Shown here one piece after another: positions 16,120 through 24,992 of a DNA stretch of 64,000 bases. How positions within the stretch are numbered: position 1 is the first letter of the stretch; each line of letters opens with the position of its first letter. Location of the stretch: positions 248,001 to 312,000 of the forward strand of contig NC_019567.1 in the NCBI RefSeq assembly GCF_000317895.1, read 5' to 3'. The DNA comes from Bdellovibrio bacteriovorus str. Tiberius (GTDB lineage: Bacteria; Bdellovibrionota; Bdellovibrionia; Bdellovibrionales; Bdellovibrionaceae). Position numbers and translations under genes: made by a program. The notes below the pieces were generated by a model, which saw only the letters and a program-made list of their open reading frames with translations, was not told the DNA's origin and ran no database searches.

Positions 16120-16871
16120 AGCTTGTGTTCGCTGATGCCTTTGCTTTTCAGCAGGGCTGGCCAGGAGCCATCAGTCAGTACCAAATCAATCAGACGGTTC
16201 ATTTCCACGGTGGAAATAGGGCTTTTTTCGCGGCTGATTAAAACACCTAATTCGTAAAGCTGATCGGGCTTTTTGGAAACCAGAATCTTGTCACGATCAT
16301 CAGGATGTTTGCTTAGATAAATATCCAGATATTCTTTGGCAATGACGGCAATGTCGGCACGTTTCATCACGACCGAGCGGATGTTGCCGTCGGGAGTGTT
16401 GGTGAATTCAACGTTGAATCCTTTTAAGGCTTTGTTGCTGGTGGACAGTCCCAGGAAACCATAGTGGTAGCCCTGCATGCCCTTGATGGTTTTGCCCTTA
16501 AGTTCGTTGAAGAAATTTTGATCCTTGGCGCGTTCTTTGTTGGCGACAAAGACCTCAGCGCCAAAGCGGAAGATCTTACTGGTGTCGACCTGCTCGTTGC
16601 CCCAACCCCAGGATTTGCTCTCAAAAGCAATGATTTGATATCGCCCGGATTTCATATCGTGGTATCTTCGGGTGGACGTCGTAGGTACAAAGATGAATTG
16701 ATACTTGCTCTGCTTTTTGTTTAGTAATGCGATAAAGTCCAGCGTCAGGCCTTCGTAGCGGCCGCTGGAGTTGATCACATAAGGTGGAAATTCATAACCA
16801 CCGACATGGACTTCCACAGGTTTTGCCCATGCGGAAAAACTGAAAAGAAGCAGAAATAAAGTGAACTTCAC
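16116..16871 (-). CDS. Periplasmic solute-binding protein (family 3-like)
   Basis: The GTG at 16871 is chosen because AAGG lies eight bases upstream and it opens a signal peptide (VKFTLFLLLFSFSAWA). Earlier in-frame starts would run into the divergent ppiC gene. The mature protein starts VEVHVGGYEFPPYVINSSGR and contains YEGLTLDFIALLNKK, the pattern of amino-acid-type (family 3) binding proteins ('..PPY....G...G...D....'). No transport permease or ATPase is adjacent, so it may work with a distant transporter or act as a sensor. 251 residues is normal for the family. Confidence 0.8.
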   Translation of the reverse strand: MKFTLFLLLFSFSAWAKPVEVHVGGYEFPPYVINSSGRYEGLTLDFIALLNKKQSKYQFIFVPTTSTRRYHDMKSGRYQIIAFESKSWGWGNEQVDTSKIFRFGAEVFVANKERAKDQNFFNELKGKTIKGMQGYHYGFLGLSTSNKALKGFNVEFTNTPDGNIRSVVMKRADIAVIAKEYLDIYLSKHPDDRDKILVSKKPDQLYELGVLISREKSPISTVEMNRLIDLVLTDGSWPALLKSKGISEHKL

Positions 16872-16922
16872 ATTTACGACCTTAAGGAACCTTTGAGTGA
16901 TCGTCAAATTAAAAGGGACAGT

Positions 16923-17195
16923 ATGAAAATCAGAGCCAGTCATATTTTGGTAAAACATCAGTATGAAGCCGAAGACATTCTGCGTGCGCTGAAAAGTGGA
17001 AAGACTTTTGAAGAACTGGCGCGGAAGTATTCTCAGTGTCCTTCGGCCCGTGCTGGGGGGGATTTGGGCGTTTTCGCCGAAGGCCGCATGGACGAGGTTT
17101 TTGAAGAGGCGGCTTTTGCTCTGAAAGTGAACGAGACAACCCCGCAGGCAGTGCGCACCCGATTTGGATATCACATCATCAAACGAACGGAGTAG
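16923..17195 (+). CDS. ppiC: Parvulin-type peptidyl-prolyl isomerase
   Basis: A 90-residue single-domain parvulin that catalyses cis-trans isomerisation of Xaa-Pro bonds. The family pattern is complete: IRASHILVKHQYEAEDIL, then FEELARKYSQCPSARAGGDLG, then FGYHIIK at the end, with the conserved His in SHIL and in YHII. It has no signal peptide, so it is cytoplasmic like E. coli PpiC. AAAGGGA four bases before the ATG supports the start. Only 2 bp separate its stop from the NhaC-like antiporter start, so the two are co-transcribed. Confidence 0.93.
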   Translation: MKIRASHILVKHQYEAEDILRALKSGKTFEELARKYSQCPSARAGGDLGVFAEGRMDEVFEEAAFALKVNETTPQAVRTRFGYHIIKRTE

Positions 17196-17197
17196 GC

Positions 17198-18484
17198 ATG
17201 AGACCCTTTCTTCCACTGCTGACCTTCATTACGGTCTTTTTGGGAAGTGGATTCTATTATCTGTGGCAGGGAGTGGACTTCGCTTTCTATCAATTGCCTT
17301 CTCCGGTCGCTACATTACCGGCGGTGATTCTGGCTTTCGTTCTTATGAAGGGAACCTTTGACCGAAAGTTGACAACATTCATGCAAGGCCTTGGGGATTT
17401 TAACGTTCTTACGATGTGCATGATCTATTTGTTGGCGGGGGCGTTCGGTTCCGTGGTGAAGGCCATTGGCGGAGTTGATGCCACGATTTACTGGGGATTG
17501 CAGGTGATTCCCGAAAGCCTGATGATTCCAGGTTTCTTTTTCCTGGCAGCGCTGATTTCAACGGCGATTGGAACCTCGATGGGAACTATTTCTGCCTTAG
17601 CTCCGATTGCCCTGGGGCTTTCCTCTGCTGGAGGCCTGGATAAGACCCTGGTGTTTGGTGCGCTTGTCGGAGGCGCCATGTTCGGGGACAACCTGTCCTT
17701 TATTTCCGATACCACGATTGCCGCCACACGTTCGCAAGGGGCTTCGATGCGTGACAAGTTCCGGGTGAACTTCGCCATCAGTCTGCCGGCGGCTGTTCTG
17801 ACAATGATTCTTCTGTATTTCACGGTAAAATCAGGAACCGCAGTGCCGGTGAATTCGGCAGAGCTTTACAAAGCTCTGCCGTACGCGGTGGTTTTGATTC
17901 TTGCTTTGTTGGGTATGAATGTATTCTTGGTGCTGATGTTGGGAATAGTTTTGGCCGGAGCACTGGGATTGTTCTTTGCCGATTACACTGTTTTGCGCCT
18001 GGGCCAGGACATCTATGCTGGCTTTAAAGAAATGCAGGAGATTTTTCTGCTTTCAATGGTCATGGGTGGCCTGGGCCAGATGATGAAAGAGCAAGGGGGC
18101 ATTCAGACCCTGAAGTCCTTGCTTAAGAAGATGCAGTTCCGAAATGCGCGGCTGGAAAAAATGTGGTCAGAATTCAGCATTGCCCTTTCGGTGTCTTTGG
18201 CAAACTTTGCCGTCGCCAATAATACGGTCGCCATTATCATCACCGGGGACCTGGCCCGCGAGGTTTCCAAGGCCGAAGGCGTTCCCCCGGCACGCAGTGC
18301 AAGTATTCTGGATATATATTCCTGTGTAGTCCAAGGGGTGATTCCCTATGGAGCGCAGATTCTGCTGGCCAGTCAGATGGCAAAAATTTCGCCGATGGAT
18401 CTGGCCGGAAGTATTCATTATTGTTATCTGTTGGGCGCGCTTACATTTGTTTCGATGGTGTGGCGCAGTCGCCGTACGACCTGA
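17198..18484 (+). CDS. NhaC-family Na+/H+ antiporter-like protein
   Basis: A 428-residue inner-membrane protein with about 11-12 hydrophobic segments. The most telling stretch, GALVGGAMFGDNLSFISDTTI followed by AATRSQGASMRD, matches the NhaC/ArsB-like ion-transporter signature 'GGA.FGD..SP.SDTT..A', with acidic Asp residues in the membrane expected to bind the cation. NhaC-type proteins exchange Na+ for H+ or transport organic anions, so the substrate is not certain. GGAG lies five bases before the ATG. It follows ppiC by 2 bp. Confidence 0.85.
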   Translation: MRPFLPLLTFITVFLGSGFYYLWQGVDFAFYQLPSPVATLPAVILAFVLMKGTFDRKLTTFMQGLGDFNVLTMCMIYLLAGAFGSVVKAIGGVDATIYWGLQVIPESLMIPGFFFLAALISTAIGTSMGTISALAPIALGLSSAGGLDKTLVFGALVGGAMFGDNLSFISDTTIAATRSQGASMRDKFRVNFAISLPAAVLTMILLYFTVKSGTAVPVNSAELYKALPYAVVLILALLGMNVFLVLMLGIVLAGALGLFFADYTVLRLGQDIYAGFKEMQEIFLLSMVMGGLGQMMKEQGGIQTLKSLLKKMQFRNARLEKMWSEFSIALSVSLANFAVANNTVAIIITGDLAREVSKAEGVPPARSASILDIYSCVVQGVIPYGAQILLASQMAKISPMDLAGSIHYCYLLGALTFVSMVWRSRRTT

Positions 18485-18598
18485 TGTCCATCATCCTTAA
18501 GGCACTTTGTCGTATACTGTTTTAAAGCAGGGGATTACCTTCCGTTGGATTTCTTCGGACTCTTCCGAAAGAATTATCAAAGTATAAAGGGGAATCTC

Positions 18599-19402
18599 AT
18601 GTCATTGCTTAGAAATGTCATCGTTGTCTGGGCCGTTGTGGCTTCATGGACTGCTCAGGCCGCGGAAGTCGTTAAAGACAATTCGTTTCTGATTGAAGAG
18701 GCTTACAATCAGGATCCAGGCGTGGTGCAATTCATCCAGTCTTATCAGTACATGGATCCTTCCAACGAATGGACTTACAACTTTACCAACGAAATTCCCA
18801 TGGGAAGCATGGATCACCAGTTTTCCTATGTGATTCCGGTGATGAAACTGAATGGGGCGGAAGACGACACCAATATCGGGGATGTTCTTCTGAACTATCG
18901 TTATCAGCTTATGAATACGGACCTGATTGCGATCGCACCCAGATTCACGCTGATTGTTCCCACTGGCGACTATAAAAAAGGCTTTGGCAGCGGGGTTGCG
19001 GGCTTTCAGTTTAATCAGGCGGTCTCTGTCACCCTGAGCGATCGATGGACCAATCATTGGAATGCCGGATTCACATTCACGCCGGATGCGAAAAATTCGG
19101 CAGGCGATACAGCCACCGTGTTTGGATTTAATTTCGGAACCAGCGTGATTTATAACGTCACCCCAAAAACAAATCTTTTGTGTGAGTTCGTCATGAACAG
19201 CAACGAAGTGGTTGTTTCCCAAGACGCCAAAGCTACCGAGCAGACTTATTATGTGGTGCCCGGAATTCGCACGGCCTTTGATGTCGGTGAAGAAACCGAG
19301 ATCGTTCCGGGCGTGGGAGCCCTGCTGGGACTGGGGCCTTCTGCGGTGGAACATGAGCGCGGTGTGTTCGTTTATCTGTCCATCGAATCCAAGCTTTGGT
19401 AG
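18599..19402 (+). CDS. Outer-membrane transporter-like protein, 267 aa
   Basis: The start at 18599 has AGGGG six bases upstream and opens a signal peptide (MSLLRNVIVVWAVVASWTAQA). The mature N-terminus, VKDNSFLIEEAYNQDPGVVQ, precedes a series of amphipathic strands (FSYVIPVMKL, IGDVLLNYRYQL, FTLIVPTGDY, WNAGFTFTPDA, NLLCEFVMNSNEV) ending in YLSIESKLW with a terminal aromatic. This is a beta-barrel of the type annotated as phenol-degradation or generic transporter-like outer-membrane protein. The substrate is unknown. It stands alone. Confidence 0.75.
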   Translation: MSLLRNVIVVWAVVASWTAQAAEVVKDNSFLIEEAYNQDPGVVQFIQSYQYMDPSNEWTYNFTNEIPMGSMDHQFSYVIPVMKLNGAEDDTNIGDVLLNYRYQLMNTDLIAIAPRFTLIVPTGDYKKGFGSGVAGFQFNQAVSVTLSDRWTNHWNAGFTFTPDAKNSAGDTATVFGFNFGTSVIYNVTPKTNLLCEFVMNSNEVVVSQDAKATEQTYYVVPGIRTAFDVGEETEIVPGVGALLGLGPSAVEHERGVFVYLSIESKLW

Positions 19403-19555
19403 CAGGGCCTGAGGCCTGTAAACAAACAAGCCTCGTGGTTGTTTCATTCACAATTTGCACACTTGTGGACAACCTGATGAAAAAAGTTTTTACACCAGAA
19501 AAAAGATTAAATTCCTAATGTGAGTCGACCGAAGACCTCTGTGAACGGAGGTCCC

Positions 19556-20842
19556 ATGGTAGGAACCACAAAAATCACCAAGTTGCTATCGTTGTCAGGT
19601 CTGTTGGCAGCACTTTTGACCCTGGCGGCATGTGCGCCAGCAAACGATTTCCCAGCCATTGATGAAACCGGCAATGAAAGTGCATCGATCGTTCCGCCGA
19701 CCACAGATGTGGAAGCTCCGGAAGAAGCCGGTGGCGATACCGGCCCGGGCAGTGGCAGTACTGTGACCAGTCAGAAGCTGTTGCTAAATCAGGCGATGAC
19801 TTTGCGTTATGAAAAATCCGGCATCCTTGAAAACAAAGTGGAACTGCCTGCGGGAACTCAAATCGAAGTTCCGTCCAACTATGAAGTCAAACATCTGGAT
19901 TACCGCACTTCCAGCGGGGCGCTGGAAAGATCCAGCACTGGTTTCTTGTATCCGGTGAAGATTGTGTCGGTGACCAACGCGTTTAAATCGCAGTTCCCAC
20001 AAAGCAAGATTGATGAAATCAACAAAACTTCGGGTGGACTGTTTGTGTTTGCTTCGATTGTCGGAAACCTGGAAGGCACCGAAGGAAACTTTGCCGTGGT
20101 TCAGGCAGCCACGGCCGGAGAAGGCTTTTTGAAGCACTATCAGCCGAACGGAAAGCCCAAATTCAATTACGTCACCTCGGTCACCAAACGTTTTGGTGTG
20201 AAACTGAACAAGGGCCTCGATCCGGCTTCAATGACGACCGCTCAGCGTGAAAAGTATCAGAGCATATTCGCAGAATTGCAAAAAGCGGTGAACCGCGAAG
20301 TGGCCACGCCGAAATCGTACCTGATGGTGGATAAATCCATCGCCACCCAAAGATCCATCGACTTTGAAAAATCAGGGGTGATCACGACCACCGGTGCTTG
20401 GAGTATTGCGACTCAGGGCACAGCGGTTCGTCACGGTTTTTCGAATGTGCCTTGTGCTGAATTTCAGTCAGAGCTTTTGCGCCAGGCTTATCAGCGCGCG
20501 GGGTATCGCGTGACGGATGACTTTAATAAGACCAAAGGCAATCAGTTGATCTGGTCCAGCACTGCCGCCGTGGTGAACTATTCCATGGCGCTTTATAAGG
20601 CCGGCTGGATTGCCTGGGATTCCACAAAGTACAAACCGATTCTGGGTGCGATCATGATGAACGGTGCTGGATATACTCCGGGGCACACTTATATTTCAGG
20701 CAGCAATGACGGTTTGATCATCGTGGATAACGGCGCCCCGCAGGGCCGGGATTTAAGAAAGACAACAGACAAGACGATTTCCATCATGTTCCAAGTGGGG
20801 GTGTTCTTCCTTCCTCCGGGAATCAACCCGCCCGCTTGGTAA
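19556..20842 (+). CDS. Lipoprotein with NlpC/P60-like C-terminus
   Basis: The ATG at 19556 (GGAGG four bases upstream) opens a lipoprotein signal peptide with lipobox LAAC. A Thr/Gly/Ser-rich linker follows. The C-terminal 160 residues contain NVPCAEFQSELLRQAYQRAGY, with a cysteine at the start of a helix, and later TPGHTYISGSNDG, a Gly-His on a strand. This is the order of catalytic Cys and His in NlpC/P60 or CHAP-type peptidases that cut peptidoglycan peptides. The match is weak and based on these two motifs. A role at the cell wall would be reasonable. The end overlaps the convergent transporter gene by 20 bp. Confidence 0.65.
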   Translation: MVGTTKITKLLSLSGLLAALLTLAACAPANDFPAIDETGNESASIVPPTTDVEAPEEAGGDTGPGSGSTVTSQKLLLNQAMTLRYEKSGILENKVELPAGTQIEVPSNYEVKHLDYRTSSGALERSSTGFLYPVKIVSVTNAFKSQFPQSKIDEINKTSGGLFVFASIVGNLEGTEGNFAVVQAATAGEGFLKHYQPNGKPKFNYVTSVTKRFGVKLNKGLDPASMTTAQREKYQSIFAELQKAVNREVATPKSYLMVDKSIATQRSIDFEKSGVITTTGAWSIATQGTAVRHGFSNVPCAEFQSELLRQAYQRAGYRVTDDFNKTKGNQLIWSSTAAVVNYSMALYKAGWIAWDSTKYKPILGAIMMNGAGYTPGHTYISGSNDGLIIVDNGAPQGRDLRKTTDKTISIMFQVGVFFLPPGINPPAW

Positions 20843-21710
20843 GCGTCAGCACATTTCCCAGCAGGCACAGAACCACACCAAGGACGATGTAAGGCGTCCA
20901 CTGGAAGTTCTCAAAGAAGCTGGAAAGTGTCAGAGCAATCACCGGAGAAAGCACGCTGGTATAGGCGGCTTTCTCCGCTCCAATTCTGCCAGCCAGCGAC
21001 AGATAGGCACCAAAAGCAATCACTGATCCGAACAAAGCCAGATAGAAAAGGGCGCCAAGGAAACGCGCATTCAGCGGGATGCTTAGATCATGCCCCAAAA
21101 ACAAGGCGATGACCAAAGTGAACAGGCTGCCGTAAAGCATGCCCCAGGTGTTGGTGACCACCACTGGAATTTTTTGCTGATAGCTTTTTTGCGCAACCAT
21201 ATTTCCCAAGGATGCCGACAGGGTTGCCAGGAACCCCACCAAAAGACCCCAGATGGTTTTTGAGCTGGGATCAAAATTCAGAATCTCGTTCAGGAAAATA
21301 AAGATGATCCCCACACCACCCAGAAGTGATCCCCAGATCACATTGGGTGTGATGGGTTTTTTAAAGAACAGGCGCATGCCGAACATGTTGTAATAAACCA
21401 GTGCAGTGAAACTTAATGCCACCATTCCGGAACTGATCATGGTTTCAGCGGTATAGGTCAGCATATAGTTGATGGAAAACATCAAAACACCCTGGCCCGC
21501 GAACAGCAGATGATCTTTTTTGGAATACTTCAGGTTTTGTTTTTTCCAAAGGCAGAAGGCCCACAACAATCCTGCCGCCAGCAAAAAGCGCCAGAACACC
21601 GAAGTCACCGGTGATGCCGCATCAATCTGGAAGGTGATAACAAGCCAGGTGGATCCCCAGATCAGGGTGCAAATTGCGTATAAAATCAGATTCTCAAACC
21701 TTGCAGACAT
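20823..21710 (-). CDS. EamA/DMT-superfamily transporter
   Basis: A 295-residue inner-membrane protein with ten predicted helices in two repeats of five. Repeat one begins LILYAICTLIWGSTWLVITFQI, with the W-G-S/T-x-x motif typical of EamA proteins. The second repeat begins near TIWGLLVGFLATLSASLGNM. A final helix YIVLGVVLCLLGNVL matches the usual '..G..LI..G' end. Such carriers export metabolites or amino acids, but the substrate cannot be predicted. It overlaps the convergent lipoprotein gene by 20 bp. Confidence 0.88.
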   Translation of the reverse strand: MSARFENLILYAICTLIWGSTWLVITFQIDAASPVTSVFWRFLLAAGLLWAFCLWKKQNLKYSKKDHLLFAGQGVLMFSINYMLTYTAETMISSGMVALSFTALVYYNMFGMRLFFKKPITPNVIWGSLLGGVGIIFIFLNEILNFDPSSKTIWGLLVGFLATLSASLGNMVAQKSYQQKIPVVVTNTWGMLYGSLFTLVIALFLGHDLSIPLNARFLGALFYLALFGSVIAFGAYLSLAGRIGAEKAAYTSVLSPVIALTLSSFFENFQWTPYIVLGVVLCLLGNVLTLTKRAG

Positions 21711-21860
21711 GGACGGAATTTAGCAGAAGGTCCAAAGAGGGTCACCGGATTCCTGTTGAATCGCAGTTTGGTTCATGAATCTTGTCAAAATTCCATAAGT
21801 CTTCTGCCGAAGGGCTTCGTGAAGGCGGATAATGGTGCTGTTAAAACAAAGGAGCATCTT

Positions 21861-22415
21861 ATGGAACCGCAAAGATCGAACTTTGAAAAAACACCCAAAC
21901 AGATTCCTAAACAAGAGAAAGTCTCGAAAACCATACAACGCCCTGAAGAAAAACCTGTGGTGCTGGCTGAAAGCGAAACTTCGCCCGCACAGTGGGTGTG
22001 TATGGTTGTGGGCGTGGCTTTTGTGCTGGTCGGAATGGCGGGCTTTGTTTTGCCAAACTTGTTTGGAATGCATCTGGGCTGGACCCATAACTTGGTACAC
22101 ATCTTCTCGGGTGTGGCAGCACTGTGGTTTGGGGTGAATAATTCACTGATTTCAGCCGAGCGCTTCAGTTACATCTTTGGGGCTATCTATGGAATGCTGG
22201 GGCTTGCCGGGTTCTTGTTCGGCTCCAACACCACGATGATTCCGCCAATGATGGACTATGATTCCTTCTGGTGGCGTTTGATTCCAGGATATCTTGAACT
22301 GGGAACTGCCGATCATATCGTGCACATTCTGATCGGGGCGGCGTTTGTGATCGGAGCCTGGTTGACGGCCAGAAAACTGGATCGTATGGCTCCGAAGGGA
22401 ACCACCTGGCATTGA
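21861..22415 (+). CDS. Membrane protein, DUF4383-like, 184 aa
   Basis: GGAG lies six bases before the ATG at 21861. After a charged N-terminal region of about 50 residues (many Lys, Glu, Gln and Pro), four hydrophobic segments follow: VCMVVGVAFVLVGMAGFVLP, LVHIFSGVAALWFGV, YIFGAIYGMLGLAGFLFG and IVHILIGAAFVIGAWL. The repeated motif HN(L/I)VH..(S/I)G.A, also present as DHIVHILIGAA, resembles the DUF4383 family of small integral membrane proteins of unknown function. It stands alone. Confidence 0.7.
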   Translation: MEPQRSNFEKTPKQIPKQEKVSKTIQRPEEKPVVLAESETSPAQWVCMVVGVAFVLVGMAGFVLPNLFGMHLGWTHNLVHIFSGVAALWFGVNNSLISAERFSYIFGAIYGMLGLAGFLFGSNTTMIPPMMDYDSFWWRLIPGYLELGTADHIVHILIGAAFVIGAWLTARKLDRMAPKGTTWH

Positions 22416-22423
22416 TTTAAGAA

Positions 22424-22452
22424 ATAAAAAAAGCCCCGGTTGTCCGGGGCTT
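22424..22452 (-). terminator. Intrinsic terminator
   Basis: AAGCCCCGG at 22431-22439 and CCGGGGCTT at 22444-22452 form a 9-bp stem. On the minus strand the stem is followed by a T-run, ending transcription of the GcvH-like gene. It can also serve the convergent membrane-protein gene. Confidence 0.85.
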
Positions 22453-22463
22453 GATCTGAAGGA

Positions 22464-22871
22464 CTAGTCTTCGTCCTCATCTTCGTAATCGTCGTCTTCA
22501 TCATCATCATCGTCGTCGTCATCATCTTCGTCTTCATCGTCCTCATCAGCTTCTTCGTCAGCCTCGATGCGGATCAACCAGCCCTCTTCATAAGGGTCTT
22601 CCATGATCAAAGATGGATCGTCAATAACCTGAGAGTTCACTTCCACCACAGTTCCAGAAACCGGAGTGTAGATGTCCAGTGGCCCGTCGTCAGTTTCCAA
22701 AGTGCCGATCACAACATCTTCTTCGACCTGTTCATTTTCTGCAGGCAAGTCCACAGAAGAAATGGATTCGAAGTCTTCAAGACCGTCTTCGTTGATACCG
22801 ATAGTGATGAGTCCATCTTCCTTTCGGATCCACAGATAGCCCATAAAATTTCTTACGTCGTCAGATGCCAT
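22464..22871 (-). CDS. GcvH-like protein lacking the lipoyl lysine
   Basis: A 135-residue protein with the lipoyl-domain fold of glycine-cleavage H protein at residues 8-104: VDLPAENEQVEEDVVIGTLE, then LDIYTPVSGTVVEVNSQ, then EDPYEEGWLIRIE, aligning with E. coli GcvH without gaps. At the lipoylated Lys (ESVKA in E. coli) it has Asp62 in ETDDG. The only lysine in the whole protein is Lys17. So it cannot carry lipoate at that position. Residues 104-135 are almost entirely Asp and Glu. It is downstream of glnA on the same strand. It is therefore probably not the glycine-cleavage carrier. A scaffold or regulatory role is possible. Confidence 0.85.
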   Translation of the reverse strand: MASDDVRNFMGYLWIRKEDGLITIGINEDGLEDFESISSVDLPAENEQVEEDVVIGTLETDDGPLDIYTPVSGTVVEVNSQVIDDPSLIMEDPYEEGWLIRIEADEEADEDDEDEDDDDDDDDDEDDDYEDEDED

Positions 22872-22905
22872 ATTCTTTCCTTATCTAAATACTGAATCTA
22901 GTCCA

Positions 22906-22929
22906 GTGGTGCGAGCAAGCTCGCACCAC
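22906..22929. repeat. Perfect 11-bp palindrome, REP-like
   Basis: GTGGTGCGAGC at 22906-22916 and its exact reverse complement at 22919-22929 are separated by only AA. It lies between the stop of glnA and the start of the GcvH-like gene. There is no T-run, so it is more like an intergenic repeat or an mRNA-stabilising hairpin than a terminator. Confidence 0.6.
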
Positions 22930-22954
22930 ATCCTCCGCGTGGCGGGGGGCGCGA

Positions 22955-24367
22955 TTAGCAATCGTAGTACAAATGGAACTCGTAGGGAACCGGTCTTTGC
23001 TGAACCGGACGCACTTCTTTGTCGATTTTGTACTGAACCCAGGTTTCGATCAAGTCATCCGTGAAAACATCGCCTTTTTTCAGGAAGCTGCAGTTTTTCA
23101 TCAGATGATTCAAGCTTTCTTCCAAAGTGCCCGGAACAGAAGGGATCGCCGCTGCTTCTTGAGGAGGCAGGCCGTAGATGTCCTTGTCCAGTGGATCACC
23201 TGGGTTGATCTTGTTGATGATACCGTCAAGACCCGCCATCAGGATGGCTGCTTCCGCCAGGTAAATGTTGGCAGATGGATCTGGAGTACGGAATTCAATG
23301 CGTTTTGCCTTCGGATTTGGACCGGAGTTCGGGATACGCATTGCCGCAGAACGGTTTTTGAAGCTGTAAGCCAGTTTTGTCGGAGCTTCAAAGCCCGGAA
23401 CCAGACGCTTGTAAGAGTTGGTTGTCGGGTTGATGATACCGCAAAGAGCCGGAGCGTGTTTCAAAACACCACCGATATAGTACAAAGCCATTTCAGAAAG
23501 GCCTGCGTATTTATTGCCAGCAAACAGGTTTTTTCCGTCTTTCCACAGGGACATATGGATGTGCATGCCGGAACCATTGTCGCCGAAGATCGGTTTTGGC
23601 ATGAAGGTCACAGTTTTACCGTAGCGTTTCGCCACGTTTTTCACGATGTATTTGAACCACATCATCTTGTCGCCCATATTCAGAGCGGTGTCGAAGCGGA
23701 AGTTGATCTCACCCTGGCTGGAGGCAACTTCGTGGTGATGACGTTCCACTTGCATGCCGCATCTTTCAAGCTCAAGGCAGATTTCGGTTCTTAGATCCTG
23801 CTGGGAATCTGTCGGCAGGGCCGGGAAGTAACCTTCTTTAGGGCGGATTTTGTAACCCAGGTTTTTACCGCCCTCGTCGCGTCCGGTGTTCCAGACAGCT
23901 TCGTCACTGTCGATCATATAGAAGGCAGAGTTGTTGGTTTGTTCGTAACGAATGTCATCAAAGATGAAGAACTCCGCTTCCGGACCGAAGTAAGCCGTGT
24001 CAGCAATACCGGTGGACTGCATGTAAGCAATGGCTTTTTTCACAACTTGGCGAGGGTCACGGTTGTAGGCTTGAAGTGTTTCAGGAAGGCAGACATCGCA
24101 GATCAAGGACAAGGTTGGAACCTGCATGAACGGGTCCATCATTGCAGTGGATGGATCCGGCATGATGATCATGTCTGACTCTTCGATGCCTTTCCAGCCG
24201 CGGATGGAGCTTCCGTCAAAGCCGTAGCCTTCTTCAAAAGCTTCAGCAGTCAGTTGGTGCAAAGGCACAGTCAGGTGCTGCCAGGTTCCGAGCATATCGC
24301 AGAACTTCAGATCCACCATCTTGGCGCCTTTTTCATTGGCGAACTTCAAAACATCTTTACCGGTCAT
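22955..24367 (-). CDS. glnA: Glutamine synthetase, type I
   Basis: The enzyme makes glutamine from glutamate, ammonia and ATP. At 470 residues it matches the GSI-beta subunit length. Visible motifs are the beta-Grasp entry [11 protein letters not shown], the metal-site EAEFF, the ATP-site [25 protein letters not shown] and the adenylylation loop [11 protein letters not shown] with Tyr398 at the regulated position, so control by GlnE-type adenylylation is likely. GGGAGG six bases before the ATG at 24367 sets the start; a longer in-frame reading would run into glnB. It is 34 bp downstream of glnB in one operon. Confidence 0.97.
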   Translation of the reverse strand: MTGKDVLKFANEKGAKMVDLKFCDMLGTWQHLTVPLHQLTAEAFEEGYGFDGSSIRGWKGIEESDMIIMPDPSTAMMDPFMQVPTLSLICDVCLPETLQAYNRDPRQVVKKAIAYMQSTGIADTAYFGPEAEFFIFDDIRYEQTNNSAFYMIDSDEAVWNTGRDEGGKNLGYKIRPKEGYFPALPTDSQQDLRTEICLELERCGMQVERHHHEVASSQGEINFRFDTALNMGDKMMWFKYIVKNVAKRYGKTVTFMPKPIFGDNGSGMHIHMSLWKDGKNLFAGNKYAGLSEMALYYIGGVLKHAPALCGIINPTTNSYKRLVPGFEAPTKLAYSFKNRSAAMRIPNSGPNPKAKRIEFRTPDPSANIYLAEAAILMAGLDGIINKINPGDPLDKDIYGLPPQEAAAIPSVPGTLEESLNHLMKNCSFLKKGDVFTDDLIETWVQYKIDKEVRPVQQRPVPYEFHLYYDC

Positions 24368-24401
24368 CGTGAGCCTCCCTGGGGGGTTAAAAAAGCATAA
24401 T

Positions 24402-24740
<339 letters not shown>

Positions 24741-24787
24741 CTACTTCTTTGTTCGGGAAAACGAACTTCTAAATTTGGATTTTCAAA

Positions 24788-24815
24788 AGGATAGCAAAGG
24801 AACTCAGGAATGCAA
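24788..24815 (-). promoter_or_regulatory. Candidate sigma-70-type promoter for glnB-glnA
   Basis: On the minus strand TTGCAT (-35) and TATCCT (-10) are separated by 16 bases, about 50 bp before the glnB start. Each matches the consensus at four of six positions. This is a visual match only. Confidence 0.3.
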
Positions 24816-24992
24816 AAACTAGAAAGGTCATTTATTTTTTTTAATTTCGTAATAACGCAGACCAGTAAGTGTCACTCCTTGGAAAAAAAGAAAAAGCGCT
24901 GCCAATGCGGCTTGCGGTGCCATGTGGTTTTTGGTACACACGGGACCTCATTTTCGGAAAATCAAACTTTGTTGTCGTACTCGGGGGGGATA

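Noticed and set aside
16872-17216. Upstream extension of the solute-binding protein to 17216
   Set aside because: It would be antisense to ppiC and hide the signal peptide that starts at the GTG at 16871.
22464-22560. GAT/GAC trinucleotide repeat as a microsatellite
   Set aside because: It is the coding sequence for the acidic tail of the GcvH-like protein, with mixed Asp and Glu codons.
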